Assembly (NCBI GenBank): GCA_019115765.1
Contig: DXCZ01000002.1
Location: 20,375 to 84,374, forward strand
Origin: Candidatus Mediterraneibacter stercoripullorum
GTDB taxonomy: Bacteria; Bacillota; Clostridia; Lachnospirales; Lachnospiraceae
DNA: 64,000 nt
Direction of reading: 5' to 3'
Positions 1 to 8,991 of the stretch are shown in pieces. Below the pieces are notes generated by a model. That model saw only the letters and a program-made list of their open reading frames with translations, was not told where the DNA came from and did not search any database. Positions within the stretch are counted from its first letter, which is position 1. The number at the start of each line of letters is the position of its first letter. A program made the position numbers and the translations under genes.

Positions 1-3
1 TTT

Positions 4-1632
4 TCAGAATTTTCCCAAAATTTCCTCTTCCCTCTTATGACAAGTCAATATTATAACCTGTCTTTGCTGCCTGCTCAACCATTTTAGCACACAATTCAGT
101 CTTTTCTCATCATAAAATGCAAATGTTTCATCCAGGATCAGCGGCATCTCTTCCTCTTGAAGGATCTCTGCGGCGGCCATCCTCACGGCAAAATATACCT
201 GCTCCAGTGTGCCCCTGCTCAGCCGCTCAGCCGGAATCCTGCGGACGCCGTCCCAGACTGATATCTGGTTTCCTTCGCTTACATCCATACTCCTGTATCT
301 TCCGTCTGTCAGCTCCGCGAATATATCCGAAGCCCTCTGATTCAGGAGACCTGCTGTCTGTCCGCCCATCTCCCGGGCGGCAGCTTTCATCTGCTCCTCT
401 GCCAGTTCGAGAACCCGCTTTCTTTCTTCCAGCGCTTTCTCCTCTTCTCCTGGCCCCATCTCATCATACTGTTCTTTCAGATTACTGCAGCGGATCTCCT
501 TTTCCTTCCACTCTGCACGGATCCGGTCCATCTCCCAGCGGATACGTGCCTTCTCCTCACGACTCCGTTCTGACCTTTCCTCACCCTGTTCATCATCTTT
601 TTTCTCATCCGGTTTCACGCCGGCTCTCTTTCCGGCATAGCTGCCGCGCATTTTCCTGCTGTCTTCCTTCCTTTCTTTTATATAGGAAGATATTCCTGCG
701 CCAAGAAGGAGCAGACCGATCACAAATATGATCCCGGCGATCACCACGAACGGCAGTCCCGGTCCGGTCAGATTCATTCCTCCCATAAATGCGCCCCACG
801 CCGCGCCGATGATCCCGATCAGGACGCCTGCCGCCCCGGCGGACAGCAGACTGCGGGCATTTCCTTCAGGCGCATCTTCTGTTTCCGGCTCTTCCTCGTC
901 TACAGAAAACTGCCCGGCTTTTTCCCGTTTTTTCTCTTCCTCTTTATATTGTTTCCATTCCCTGGAATTCCGATCGTACTCTTTGCGGAGCCTGTCCATA
1001 TCGTCCTCCAGGTATCTGCATTCCTGCAGGAGTCTTCCCCGCTGCTTCTCCCGTTCCGATACGGCTTCCCTGAGCTGCCGTTCAACATTCTTCCGCTTCT
1101 CATGAATATCTGACAGTGCTCCGTTAAGATCGATCTCTCCTCCGGTCTCGTAATAATTGGCTGCATAGTTTTTCAGGCTTTCAGCCAGTCCCTGCCCGGG
1201 CTTTGCCATCAGCTGCCCCACAGAAACCGTACTGTCGAAAAGTGCAGGAGTCATCCCGCCCAGCAGCATATCCAGATCTCCGTGCTCTACAGACAGCTCC
1301 TCCCCGTCATCCTCACAGACCAGAGAAGCAGACTTTCCGCCCCGGTCAAATCTTCTCTCCAGCCGGAAGCTCCTGCCCCCACAGACAAATCTCATAACGC
1401 CGGCATAGCTGCCCGGATTATCCCACGGTTCATACCGGGTAAAGTCATCCTTTGCCGCTGCCTTTCCTCTGCCCCGCTCCAGGCCGAAGAGCATGGCGCG
1501 GATAAATGCATGGATCGTGGACTTTCCAAATTCATTTTCCCCATATATAACCTGCACGCCGTCGTACAGACGGAAATGTTCTTCTGTAAATTTTCCAAAA
1601 TTCTTTATGTACAGTTCTGTTATGACCATCAT
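4..1632 (-). CDS. YhaN-type AAA ATPase (SbcC/Rad50-like)
   Basis: ABC-type ATPase of the SMC/SbcC/RecF class, about 542 residues. It has an N-terminal Walker A GENEFGKST at about 31-39, a central acidic and basic coiled coil with two hydrophobic segments at about residues 260-320, and a C-terminal signature LSRGTLEQVYFAVRMAA followed by Walker B PLILDETFAFYD. Two membrane-like segments inside the coil fit the YhaN family rather than SbcC, though this copy is on the short side. It starts 1 bp after the stop of the upstream nuclease gene. The ATG at 1632 or the next one at 1629 follows an AGGGGG ribosome site. The pair probably acts in DNA end processing. The family call is firm; the exact role is inferred. 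Confidence 0.8.
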   Translation of the reverse strand: MMVITELYIKNFGKFTEEHFRLYDGVQVIYGENEFGKSTIHAFIRAMLFGLERGRGKAAAKDDFTRYEPWDNPGSYAGVMRFVCGGRSFRLERRFDRGGKSASLVCEDDGEELSVEHGDLDMLLGGMTPALFDSTVSVGQLMAKPGQGLAESLKNYAANYYETGGEIDLNGALSDIHEKRKNVERQLREAVSEREKQRGRLLQECRYLEDDMDRLRKEYDRNSREWKQYKEEEKKREKAGQFSVDEEEPETEDAPEGNARSLLSAGAAGVLIGIIGAAWGAFMGGMNLTGPGLPFVVIAGIIFVIGLLLLGAGISSYIKERKEDSRKMRGSYAGKRAGVKPDEKKDDEQGEERSERSREEKARIRWEMDRIRAEWKEKEIRCSNLKEQYDEMGPGEEEKALEERKRVLELAEEQMKAAAREMGGQTAGLLNQRASDIFAELTDGRYRSMDVSEGNQISVWDGVRRIPAERLSRGTLEQVYFAVRMAAAEILQEEEMPLILDETFAFYDEKRLNCVLKWLSRQQRQVIILTCHKREEEILGKF

Positions 1633-1633
1633 T

Positions 1634-2689
1634 TTACCCCCTGCGGTTTGCAAGCAGAGTCTCTACTCCTTCGCACAAAGCCTGATATTCTGCACTCCCC
1701 GGCTGACAGTTCTCAAACCGCCGGATGTACGCCCCGATCAGATTGCCCCGGTTCTCCCTGCTGATCTTCTCCAGATCCAGTGCCGGAATTGTCTGATCCG
1801 ATACTTCCACAACATTTCCGCTGTCGCAGACATCCCGTGTATCTATAGAGAAATCTTCACTTCTGTGTCCTTTTAATATTATTTTGTAAATATTTTCGTT
1901 CCCCTCTTCTCCCAGCTGCTCTCTGATCTTCCGCCGCAGGCTGCCAAGAGTATCCTCTTCCTCCACCGGTACTTCCAGATGGATATACCGGCGTTTCGCA
2001 CAGGGTACCCACTGCACCCGTGTCTCCTCTCCTGTAATCTCACCACGCACATACCCGTGTGGTCCCACATCATTGACATCCACCGGTTCCAGCGCTCCTG
2101 CATAGACGATCCGGTTCTTCCGGACTGCCTGAGGCTTATGGATATGTCCCAAAGCCACATAGTCAAATCCTGCCTTCTCCAGCGCCGCCGTACTGAAAGG
2201 GATATGCTTCTCGTCCCCTCCGTGGGCCAGAAGTATCTCATGCCGCCGTATGCCCTGCGCCTGAAAGCGGTCATACAGCGGCTCCCTGATCTCTCTTCTG
2301 TGGTAGCTGAGCCCGTATACCGCAGTGTCCAGCTCCGGGAAATCCACATACTCCGGAACCTCCCCGAAGATAGGGTATACATTTTCACCCCACTCAAACG
2401 TCCGGTAGTAGGAATCTCTCCGGATATAATCATGGTTGCCCGCAATGAGCACAACCTGTGTATGAGTCAGAGTCGAAAACAGATAGTCAAGCTCCTTCAG
2501 CTCCCGCATAAGCGGCTGACGGTGGAACAGGTCTCCGGCGATCAGCAGCAGATCTGTCTGCTCCTTTTCACAGATGTTGATCACATGCTCCAGCGTATCC
2601 CACAGTTCTCTGGGTCTCTGTCTGCTGTATGCCTCCCCCGCATCCGGCTCTGCGCCAAGATGGACATCGGCAATATGGATAAATCTCAT
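1634..2689 (-). CDS. Metallophosphoesterase, YhaO/SbcD/Mre11-like DNA repair exonuclease
   Basis: Calcineurin-like phosphoesterase of about 351 residues with the full set of metal motifs in order: HIADVHLGAEPD near the N terminus, GDLFH, GNHD, LAHGG and ALGHIHKPQ. This is the layout of the SbcD/Mre11 nuclease subunit, and the following AAA gene supplies the Rad50-like partner. The ATG at 2689 was chosen because AGGAGGA lies 5 nt upstream. A longer in-frame reading back to 2767 would run into the upstream terminator region and lacks a ribosome site. The gene is first in a two-gene unit behind the asnS terminator. Confidence 0.85.
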   Translation of the reverse strand: MRFIHIADVHLGAEPDAGEAYSRQRPRELWDTLEHVINICEKEQTDLLLIAGDLFHRQPLMRELKELDYLFSTLTHTQVVLIAGNHDYIRRDSYYRTFEWGENVYPIFGEVPEYVDFPELDTAVYGLSYHRREIREPLYDRFQAQGIRRHEILLAHGGDEKHIPFSTAALEKAGFDYVALGHIHKPQAVRKNRIVYAGALEPVDVNDVGPHGYVRGEITGEETRVQWVPCAKRRYIHLEVPVEEEDTLGSLRRKIREQLGEEGNENIYKIILKGHRSEDFSIDTRDVCDSGNVVEVSDQTIPALDLEKISRENRGNLIGAYIRRFENCQPGSAEYQALCEGVETLLANRRG

Positions 2690-2777
2690 AAGTTCCTCCT
2701 GTTGTTTATAATAACGATTCTGCTGATCGCTGCACCGCTGTTTCTTTCCGCTGCAGGAGTCCGCCATCCGGGAAAGT

Positions 2778-2826
2778 AAAAGAGGCTGCCGCGGCGGATT
2801 GCTTTCCGCCGGGCAGCACCTCTTTG
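2778..2826 (-). terminator. Intrinsic terminator after asnS
   Basis: A long GC-rich hairpin whose outer arms pair AAAGAGG with CCTCTTT. Read on the minus strand it ends in CTCTTTT. It separates asnS from the yhaO-like gene. Confidence 0.8.
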
Positions 2827-2864
2827 TTCCTGCGTAACACAGGGCAAACCGCCGCGGTTAAAAA

Positions 2865-4256
2865 TTACAGTTCGCAGTTGTTCACTGTTCTCGGGAACGG
2901 GATCACGTCACGGATGTTGGACATGCCGGTCAGATACATGACGCAGCGCTCGAATCCGAGACCAAATCCCGCATGTCTGGTGGATCCGTATTTTCTCAGA
3001 TCCAGATAAAACTGATAGTCTTCTTCCTTCAGTCCCAGTTCCTTCATGCGGTTCAGCAGCTTGTCATAATCGTCCTCTCTCTGACTTCCTCCAATAATCT
3101 CGCCGATTCCCGGAACGAGGCAGTCTACTGCGGCAACGGTCTTGCCGTCATCATTCTGTTTCATATAGAATGCCTTGATTTCCTTCGGGTAGTCAGTCAC
3201 GAACACCGGTCTCTTGTATACCTGCTCGGTCAGATACCTCTCGTGCTCTGTCTGAAGATCACATCCCCAGGACACTTTATATTCAAATTTGTCGTTGTTC
3301 TTCGCAAGGATATCGATGGCGTCTGTGTATGTCACGCGGGCGAAATCCGAGTTCACTACATTGTGAAGGCGGTCAAGCAGCCCTTTGTCCACAAAGGAGT
3401 TAAAGAAATTCATCTCTTCCGGCGCATTCTCCAGAACATAGTTGATAATGTATTTCAGCATATCCTCCGCCAGCTCCATATCATCATCCAGATCAGCAAA
3501 CGCGATCTCCGGCTCGATCATCCAGAACTCTGCAGCGTGTCTCGTTGTGTTGGAGTTTTCCGCGCGGAAAGTAGGCCCGAATGTATAAATGCTGCGGAAT
3601 GCCTGGGCATAAGTCTCTCCGTTAAGCTGCCCGCTGACAGTCAGGCTTGTTTCCTTTCCAAAGAAATCCTTCGTATAGTCGACAGTTCCGTCCTCATTCT
3701 TCGGAACATTATCCATATCCAGTGTTGTCACACGGAACATCTCTCCCGCTCCTTCGCAGTCGCTCCCTGTGATCAGCGGAGTATGCACATAGACAAATCC
3801 TCTCTCCTGGAAAAACTTATGGATCGCGTAAGCCGCCAGTGAGCGGACACGGAACACTGCCTGGAACGTATTCGTTCTGGGACGCAGATGAGAAATTGTT
3901 CTTAGATATTCAAAACTGTGGCGTTTCTTCTGCAGGGGATAATCCGGAGCGGAAGCTCCTTCCACCTGTACTTCATCCGCCTGGATCTCAAATGGCTGCT
4001 TTGCCTGAGGCGTCGCCACAAGTGTCCCGGTCACGATGACAGCCGCGCCTACGTTCAGCTTCGAAATCTCTGCGAAGTTCTCCATCTTATCATGATAAAC
4101 AACCTGCAGAGTCTGAAAATACGAGCCATCATTGATCACCATGAAGCCAAATGTCTTCGAATCACGGATACTGCGGACCCATCCCCCAACGGTCACCTTC
4201 TGATCCAGATATGCCTCCCTGTTTTTAAATAATTCACGAATCGTTGTAAGTTCCAT
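2865..4256 (-). CDS. asnS: Asparaginyl-tRNA synthetase
   Basis: Class IIb aminoacyl-tRNA synthetase of 463 residues, the usual length. An N-terminal OB-fold anticodon-binding domain (about 15-110) precedes the catalytic core. Motif 2 is [20 protein letters not shown] (about 230-250) and motif 3 is [15 protein letters not shown] near the C terminus. The core reads as AsnRS rather than AspRS, without the long AspRS insertion. GAAGGAG precedes the ATG, and a promoter and terminator flank the gene, so it appears monocistronic. It charges tRNA-Asn in the cytoplasm. Confidence 0.95.
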   Translation of the reverse strand: MELTTIRELFKNREAYLDQKVTVGGWVRSIRDSKTFGFMVINDGSYFQTLQVVYHDKMENFAEISKLNVGAAVIVTGTLVATPQAKQPFEIQADEVQVEGASAPDYPLQKKRHSFEYLRTISHLRPRTNTFQAVFRVRSLAAYAIHKFFQERGFVYVHTPLITGSDCEGAGEMFRVTTLDMDNVPKNEDGTVDYTKDFFGKETSLTVSGQLNGETYAQAFRSIYTFGPTFRAENSNTTRHAAEFWMIEPEIAFADLDDDMELAEDMLKYIINYVLENAPEEMNFFNSFVDKGLLDRLHNVVNSDFARVTYTDAIDILAKNNDKFEYKVSWGCDLQTEHERYLTEQVYKRPVFVTDYPKEIKAFYMKQNDDGKTVAAVDCLVPGIGEIIGGSQREDDYDKLLNRMKELGLKEEDYQFYLDLRKYGSTRHAGFGLGFERCVMYLTGMSNIRDVIPFPRTVNNCEL

Positions 4257-4310
4257 ACCAAAAAAACTCCTTCAATGATGTATTCCAGCTTTTCTGCTGT
4301 CAATATTGAC

Positions 4311-4339
4311 ATTATAGCACCCTGCGGGCAAACCGTAAA
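4311..4339 (-). promoter_or_regulatory. asnS promoter
   Basis: On the minus strand a TTTACG -35 and a perfect TATAAT -10 are separated by 17 bp, about 55 nt upstream of the asnS ATG. The rest of the 4257-4584 gap shows only a weak plus-strand promoter-like pair and no gene. Confidence 0.7.
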
Positions 4340-4356
4340 CAAATTTCAGTTTCCTA

Positions 4357-4384
4357 TTGTAAAATCCGACAGGGATGATAATAT
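4357..4384 (+). promoter_or_regulatory. Weak candidate promoter for the MATE gene
   Basis: TTGTAA and TAATAT are separated by 16 bp, roughly 200 nt before the MATE start. Both boxes match consensus only partly, so this is a low-confidence guess. Confidence 0.3.
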
Positions 4385-4584
4385 ATGATGTTGCCAGGGT
4401 CAAAAGGTCGTGCGTTTTATGTGGACATGAAAAGGCATGATCCGGGGACCTGGAAAAACATAAGAAAGCAGCGCAACAGGGCGGATTTCAAATGTTTTTT
4501 TGGATTGCGGGAGCATGCAATGCAATACACTGCAACAGTATACACTCATCCGCAACAGCATTACATCGAAAGGAAATGAGAGTT

Positions 4585-5928
4585 ATGACCGACTCAGCTA
4601 AAATAGGAAATCAGATCACTGAGGGTGTGATCTGGAAACAGCTGCTGATCTTCTTTTTCCCCATTCTTCTCGGGACATTTTTCCAGCAGTTATATAATAC
4701 CATTGATACAGTGATCGTAGGCCAGTTCGTAGGCACAGAGGCACTGGCAAGCGTAGGCGGCTCCTCCGCACAGATCGTGTCACTGGTGGTAGGCTTTTTC
4801 ACCGGTCTCTCCTCCGGCGCCTCTATCACCATCGCACAGTTCACCGGAGCAAGAGATGCCCGTTCTGCCAATAAGGCACTGCACAATGCATATGCCATTG
4901 CCGGAACAGGGGGCATCATACTGACCATTGCCGGCATTCTGCTTACTCCGGCCATGCTCCGTCTGATGAACACTCCGCCGGAGACTATGGAAGATTCCTC
5001 CGTGTACCTCCGCATCTATTTTGCCGGTATCATATTTGTACTGATCTACAATATGGGAGCCAGCATCCTGCGTGCCACAGGTGACTCCAGACGTCCGCTC
5101 TACTATCTGATCGTCTGCTGTCTGATCAACATCGTGCTGGACATAACCTTTGTAGTAGTATTCCAGCTGGGTGTCATGGGCGTAGCAATAGCCACACTCA
5201 TTGCGCAGGCAGTCAGTGCCGTTCTGGTCACTTACCGACTGATCCGGGCGGACGGGCTGCTGAAACTGTACATGCGCCAGATCCGGTTCCATGGAAAGAT
5301 GCTGGCAAGCCAGCTGAAGATGGGCCTTCCTACAGGATTTGAATCCATCCTTTTTTCCATCACCAACATCGCCATCCTGGCCGCCATCAACTCCTTCGGT
5401 ACAGATACCGTTGCCGCATGGTCTGCCTTCGGCAAACTGGACGCTCTCTTCTGGATGATCAGCACCGCCTTCGGCATCTCCATCACAACCTTCGTCGGGC
5501 AGAACTACGGTGCCGGGAAAATGGACCGCGTGAAGAAGAGCACTCTTGTATGTCTGCTCATCGATCTGGCAGTCTCAGCCGTACTTGTCATCGTCCTGGT
5601 GCTGGGGCGCAGCCTTTTCTTCCGTCTCTTTACCACAGACCCGGCGGTAATTGAGATTGGCTCTGAAATGATGCGGCTGATCATGCCCTGGTACATTGTC
5701 TATGTCTTCATCGAGATCCTGGCAGGCTCTCTGAGGGGCGTGGGTGATGTCATCGTACCAGTGGTGATCACTCTGTTCGGAGTATGCGTCTTCCGTATCA
5801 TCTGGCTGATCGGAGTCATGCAGATCTCGCCTACGATCCCGGCCATCATCTACAGCTATCCGGTGACCTGGATCCTGACAGCAGCAACATTTATCATATA
5901 TTACATAAGGAAATACAGAAAGTTATAA
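4585..5928 (+). CDS. MATE family efflux transporter
   Basis: Full-length (about 447 residues) multidrug and toxic compound extrusion carrier with twelve predicted membrane helices. The N-terminal FFFPILLGTFFQQLYNTIDT and the FVGTEALASVGGS loop are typical of the family. It is an inner-membrane cation-coupled drug exporter of unknown substrate. ATG 4585 is preferred (AAAGGAA about 10 nt upstream); ATG 4576 sits too close to that ribosome site. It is useful as an intact comparison for the half-sized MATE at 7155 and the MATE tail at 28370. Confidence 0.88.
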   Translation: MTDSAKIGNQITEGVIWKQLLIFFFPILLGTFFQQLYNTIDTVIVGQFVGTEALASVGGSSAQIVSLVVGFFTGLSSGASITIAQFTGARDARSANKALHNAYAIAGTGGIILTIAGILLTPAMLRLMNTPPETMEDSSVYLRIYFAGIIFVLIYNMGASILRATGDSRRPLYYLIVCCLINIVLDITFVVVFQLGVMGVAIATLIAQAVSAVLVTYRLIRADGLLKLYMRQIRFHGKMLASQLKMGLPTGFESILFSITNIAILAAINSFGTDTVAAWSAFGKLDALFWMISTAFGISITTFVGQNYGAGKMDRVKKSTLVCLLIDLAVSAVLVIVLVLGRSLFFRLFTTDPAVIEIGSEMMRLIMPWYIVYVFIEILAGSLRGVGDVIVPVVITLFGVCVFRIIWLIGVMQISPTIPAIIYSYPVTWILTAATFIIYYIRKYRKL

Positions 5929-5936
5929 TCCCCCCT

Positions 5937-5980
5937 CCCACTGACCGGTCTGACGATCTGCAGTGGGAATGTTAAATTTT
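5937..5980 (+). terminator. Probable terminator after the MATE gene
   Basis: CCCACTG and CAGTGGG arms enclose a 17-nt loop and are followed by a T-rich run containing TTAAATTTTC. The short stem keeps the confidence moderate. Confidence 0.5.
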
Positions 5981-5991
5981 CTTAATCCCTA

Positions 5992-6020
5992 TTGACGTAC
6001 ACTTTCCCGCCATGTAAGAT
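5992..6020 (+). promoter_or_regulatory. Promoter before the zinc-ribbon/kinase pair
   Basis: TTGACG and TAAGAT are separated by 17 bp. The -35 coincides with the only near-cognate start (TTG 5992) of the zinc-ribbon frame, which argues that the TTG is a promoter element and not a start codon. Confidence 0.5.
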
Positions 6021-6279
6021 AGGGGCAACTTACTCAACACATTCAGCGCAGTCTCAGGGACAGCCCTATCAGCCGGCTCAGCAGAATCAGAATTATACAG
6101 CTCCCCAGGCAGGCTCTTCTGTCTGCCCCAGCTGCGGAGCTTCAGTTCCCGCCGGTTCCAAATTCTGCCTATCCTGCGGAGCTAAAATGGCAGCCGCCGC
6201 TTTCTGTCCCAACTGCGGAAAACCGGTTCCGGCCGGAGCCAGATTCTGTCCGGAATGCGGTTCTCCCACCGGACAGTGA
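5992..6279 (+). CDS. Double zinc-ribbon protein, start uncertain (possible remnant)
   Basis: An open frame of 95 codons ends in four CxxC pairs forming two zinc ribbons (CPSCGASVPAGSKFCLSCG and CPNCGKPVPAGARFCPECG). A Gln/Pro/Tyr-rich segment at about residues 20-45 precedes them. Such tails occur at the C terminus of SPFH-domain and related Firmicute proteins. The only start is TTG 5992, which overlaps a -35 box and has no ribosome site. No other start precedes the ribbons, so the true N terminus may have been lost. Its stop overlaps the GTG of the kinase gene (GTGA), suggesting translational coupling. Confidence 0.55.
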   Translation: MTYTFPPCKIGATYSTHSAQSQGQPYQPAQQNQNYTAPQAGSSVCPSCGASVPAGSKFCLSCGAKMAAAAFCPNCGKPVPAGARFCPECGSPTGQ

Positions 6280-6962
6280 TCCTCTTACGCCGAGCAGGCG
6301 ATTATAAGATTGAAAAACGACTGGGCGGAGGCCGCTATGGAGTCTGCTATCTGTCCCGTGATCTTTCCGGGAAACAGGTCGTCCTGAAGCGCTTCCGCCC
6401 GAAAACCTTCCGGGAAAACGCAGATGACAACTACCACGAAGCTGTGATCCTCTCCGGACTCAGCCATCCCGCTGTCCCGGAACTCCTGGGCGTACTCAAC
6501 ATACGTCAGGGATACTTTTTCGTTCTGGAATACAAACCAGGAGACACACTAAAGGATCTGCTGTTCCGGAAAAAGACGGAGTTTTCCGATGATCAGATCC
6601 TGCGGATCGGCAGCCAGCTCCTTGATATCCTCACATATATTCACAGCCGCAGTGTAGTCCACGGGGATCTCAGCATTTCCAACGTAACGGATGACGGGGA
6701 ACATGTCTCACTGCTGGACTTCGGTCTTGCCCGTTATATGGACGGTATCTCCATCACTCCCGATCACGATCATGCCTGCTTTGGCAATCTGCTCCTCTAT
6801 CTGCTGTACTCCCGATACCACGGCAAAAAGTTTGGCGCATGGTACCAGGAACTGGATCTTCCTGCGGCTCAGGAACTCTTTCTGAAGCACCTGCTGGGTC
6901 TGGGGCAGAAGTATACCAGCACCACAGAAGTTCGTAAAGCATTTCTCGAGGTATTTTCCTGA
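6276..6962 (+). CDS. Small Ser/Thr protein kinase-like protein
   Basis: Compact eukaryotic-type protein kinase fold of about 228 residues with a Gly-rich loop (LGGGRYGVCYL), a VLKRF lysine, a catalytic loop HGDLSISN and a metal-binding DFG (LLDFGLARYMDG). The HGD in place of HRD is common in divergent or bacterial kinases. There is no membrane segment or PASTA domain, so it is cytoplasmic and unlike PknB/PrkC. GTG 6276 is chosen because it overlaps the upstream stop by 4 bp; ATG 6255 is an alternative. Its partner appears to be the zinc-ribbon protein. Substrate unknown. Confidence 0.72.
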   Translation: MILLRRAGDYKIEKRLGGGRYGVCYLSRDLSGKQVVLKRFRPKTFRENADDNYHEAVILSGLSHPAVPELLGVLNIRQGYFFVLEYKPGDTLKDLLFRKKTEFSDDQILRIGSQLLDILTYIHSRSVVHGDLSISNVTDDGEHVSLLDFGLARYMDGISITPDHDHACFGNLLLYLLYSRYHGKKFGAWYQELDLPAAQELFLKHLLGLGQKYTSTTEVRKAFLEVFS

Positions 6963-7047
6963 TCCTTGTTCCTGTGTGCGGGTCTTGTTACTTTTCGCGC
7001 AGCAACCAGATATCCGGACAATTTCCAGATTGTCTGTCATAGTTTGC

Positions 7048-7076
7048 TTGAACCCTTCCTCCCCATTTGCTATAGT
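7048..7076 (+). promoter_or_regulatory. Promoter upstream of the half-MATE gene
   Basis: TTGAAC and TATAGT are separated by 17 bp. They lie about 80 nt before the GTG at 7155. Confidence 0.6.
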
Positions 7077-7154
7077 TTATTCAGGCCTGCAAGTATTTGA
7101 CAGAAGCCGTAAAAATGCCTGTCGCATACAGTACGTGAAGGGATATGATGTGAA

Positions 7155-7841
7155 GTGAAGGATCTGACAAAGGGAAATGTATATAGAAATCTGACCGGGT
7201 TGGCCATCCCGATCCTGGCAGGAAATCTGCTGCAGCTAACTTACAATGCGGTGGATTCTATTGTTGTGGGCAGATATGCCGGGGAAACGGCTCTTGCCGC
7301 CGTCAATGCTGTAAACCGGGTTGATGATTTTGCATGCATTCCTGAGCAGAGCATCAGCCATGCCATCATGAATTATACAAGTCAGTGCGACGGTGCCCGG
7401 AACAGAGATAAGATGCGGGAAGGATTCAGAAAAGGCATGATCCTGGAACTTGGCTACGGCATATTCATCTGTCTTGTGATCCTTTTCTTCCGGTATCCTG
7501 TCATCCGTCTGTTCGGGAGCGGTACTATGTCTGAGATCGGCGCAGACTACCTGAAAGTAATGGCGGTATTCTATCTCATGCCCGCTGTCACGAATGGCAT
7601 CCAGGGATTTTTCCGCGGCATCCAGAAAATGCAGACCACTTTCATCGCCACCTGCATCCAGATCACTCTCCGGGTCATCTTCGTGTATCTCCTCGTTCCG
7701 CACATGGGCATGAATGGAGCCGCTTATTCATGCGCTGTAGGATGGGCAGTTATGATCGTGTATCAGATCGTACAGCTGAAAAGTGCAAAAAATACATTTG
7801 ACGGATATGAAATATTCTGGTATAATGCAGAAGATGTTTGA
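7155..7841 (+). CDS. Internally deleted half-size MATE transporter
   Basis: A 228-residue MATE protein, half the family length. Residues 1-50 (MKDLTKGNVYRNLTGLAIPI through YAGETALAAV) are the normal N terminus with helix 1. The frame then passes directly into sequence typical of the start of the second six-helix half (NAVNRVDDFACIPEQSISHA) and runs to a normal C terminus. The two halves of MATE proteins are pseudo-repeats, so an in-frame deletion between equivalent loops is the simplest explanation. It starts at GTG with AAGGGA about 12 nt upstream. It is probably non-functional, although a homodimeric half-carrier cannot be excluded. Confidence 0.72.
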   Translation: MKDLTKGNVYRNLTGLAIPILAGNLLQLTYNAVDSIVVGRYAGETALAAVNAVNRVDDFACIPEQSISHAIMNYTSQCDGARNRDKMREGFRKGMILELGYGIFICLVILFFRYPVIRLFGSGTMSEIGADYLKVMAVFYLMPAVTNGIQGFFRGIQKMQTTFIATCIQITLRVIFVYLLVPHMGMNGAAYSCAVGWAVMIVYQIVQLKSAKNTFDGYEIFWYNAEDV

Positions 7842-7897
7842 ATAAACTATTTATACATCGCACCTGAATGATCAAAAAATGATCTCCAAGTGTTGAT

Positions 7898-7969
7898 GGC
7901 GCAGTAGCCAAGTGGTAAGGCGTGGGTCTGCAACACCCTGATTCACCGGTTCAAATCCGGTCTGCGCCT
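7898..7969 (+). tRNA. tRNA-Cys (GCA)
   Basis: A 72-nt cloverleaf. Acceptor arms GGCGCAG and CTGCGCC pair, the D-loop is AGCCAAGTGGTAAGGC, the anticodon loop CTGCAAC carries GCA, and the T-arm is CCGGTTCAAATCCGG. The discriminator is T, as expected for Cys. CCA is not encoded. The outermost anticodon-stem pair is a T-T mismatch. Confidence 0.96.
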
Positions 7970-7972
7970 CTC

Positions 7973-8017
7973 AAAGAGCCCGAAAAATCAACGTTTTTCG
8001 GGCTCTTTTTATTTTTC
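7973..8017 (+). terminator. Terminator of tRNA-Cys
   Basis: AAAGAGCCCGAAAAA pairs with TTTTTCGGGCTCTTT and is followed by a T tract. It sits 3 nt after the tRNA. Confidence 0.9.
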
Positions 8018-8036
8018 AATATATCTGATACAGGCC

Positions 8037-8279
8037 ATGCCTGTTCTGCTCTTTTCATTTATCCCGCTCATGGCAGGATCAGTCATGGCGAATGTGGCAG
8101 GATGGCCGCAAATGGTCATTGACCTGATCAATCCCTTTATGTATCTGAGCAGTTTATCATCTATCATTCAGACGCCTTCTTATGTAGTCGTCAGGGTGAT
8201 CAGTATGCTGCTGTTCTTATCCGGCGCACTTATTTTTTCGTACTGCAGCAGAAAAAAGATGGAGAAAAATTACCTATGA
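8037..8279 (+). pseudogene. 5'-truncated ABC-2 type permease fragment
   Basis: An 80-codon frame encoding two hydrophobic helices and a basic end (CSRKKMEKNYL), resembling the C-terminal third of a lantibiotic-immunity or ABC-2 permease of about 240 residues. It has no ribosome site at ATG 8037 and begins 20 bp after the tRNA-Cys terminator. The N-terminal two-thirds is therefore missing. Its stop overlaps the next ATG by 4 bp (ATGA), preserving the original operon joint with the second permease. Confidence 0.65.
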
Positions 8280-8923
8280 GCAAAAGAATGCTACTGACGA
8301 TTTCCGGCCTGCTTACTTTGACCGTCATTGCTTATCTCGGATATGAAACCTGCATATATCATACAACTGACAGCACACTGGAAGATTTCCTGGAAGTATA
8401 TCTGAATAATCCGCAAAAATATATTTTTAATGGAATGATATATGGAATTCCCGCAATATATTCCAATGTTTTATTATTTCGACGAACAGAAATATTGATC
8501 CGGGTGAATAGCACATTGCTGCAGCGGATAACCTTAAAGAGTGTGAAAACTTCAGTTTTGCTCGGGATATATATCTTTCTTATATATATATTAACTGCAT
8601 TTTTCAGCGGAATGGATATCAGATTTTACCCCGAAATGGCGCTTATCATTTGCAGATTGTTCATTTTCTATTTGCAGTGTCATGCGCTTTTTTATCTCAT
8701 ATACGCGGTCTGCGGTAATCCTGTATGGTCTGTTTCTCTTGTTGCAGTGATAAATATGACTGCTCTGGTGGTAATGCAGGAGATCAGTTTTCTTAATAAT
8801 CTGTCAAGTTCTGTGTCACTTCGGATATTTACTGTATATGAATGTATCAGTTTTATTCTGGTATATACAGGAGCTGCCGTGGTGATCAAGAATAAGCCGT
8901 TGTCTCTCAGAGACAGAGCATGA
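8276..8923 (+). CDS. ABC-2 type membrane permease (lantibiotic-immunity-like)
   Basis: A 215-residue integral membrane protein with about six hydrophobic helices and an N-terminal signal-anchor (KRMLLTISGLLTLTVIAYLGY). I recognise the general look of a small ABC-2 permease of the bacitracin or lantibiotic resistance type but no specific family motif. It overlaps the upstream permease fragment by 4 bp and is followed by an ATPase gene. The local sequence is clearly more AT-rich than its neighbours, in keeping with transfer. Confidence 0.6.
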   Translation: MSKRMLLTISGLLTLTVIAYLGYETCIYHTTDSTLEDFLEVYLNNPQKYIFNGMIYGIPAIYSNVLLFRRTEILIRVNSTLLQRITLKSVKTSVLLGIYIFLIYILTAFFSGMDIRFYPEMALIICRLFIFYLQCHALFYLIYAVCGNPVWSVSLVAVINMTALVVMQEISFLNNLSSSVSLRIFTVYECISFILVYTGAAVVIKNKPLSLRDRA

Positions 8924-8991
8924 TCAACTATTGAAAAACATTCTGTTTAATATAATTGACGTCCAATATCTATATAACACAGGAGGGCAGC

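Noticed and set aside
4385-4579. A 64-codon frame before the MATE gene
   Set aside because: It has no ribosome site or recognisable content, and it overlaps the likely MATE leader.
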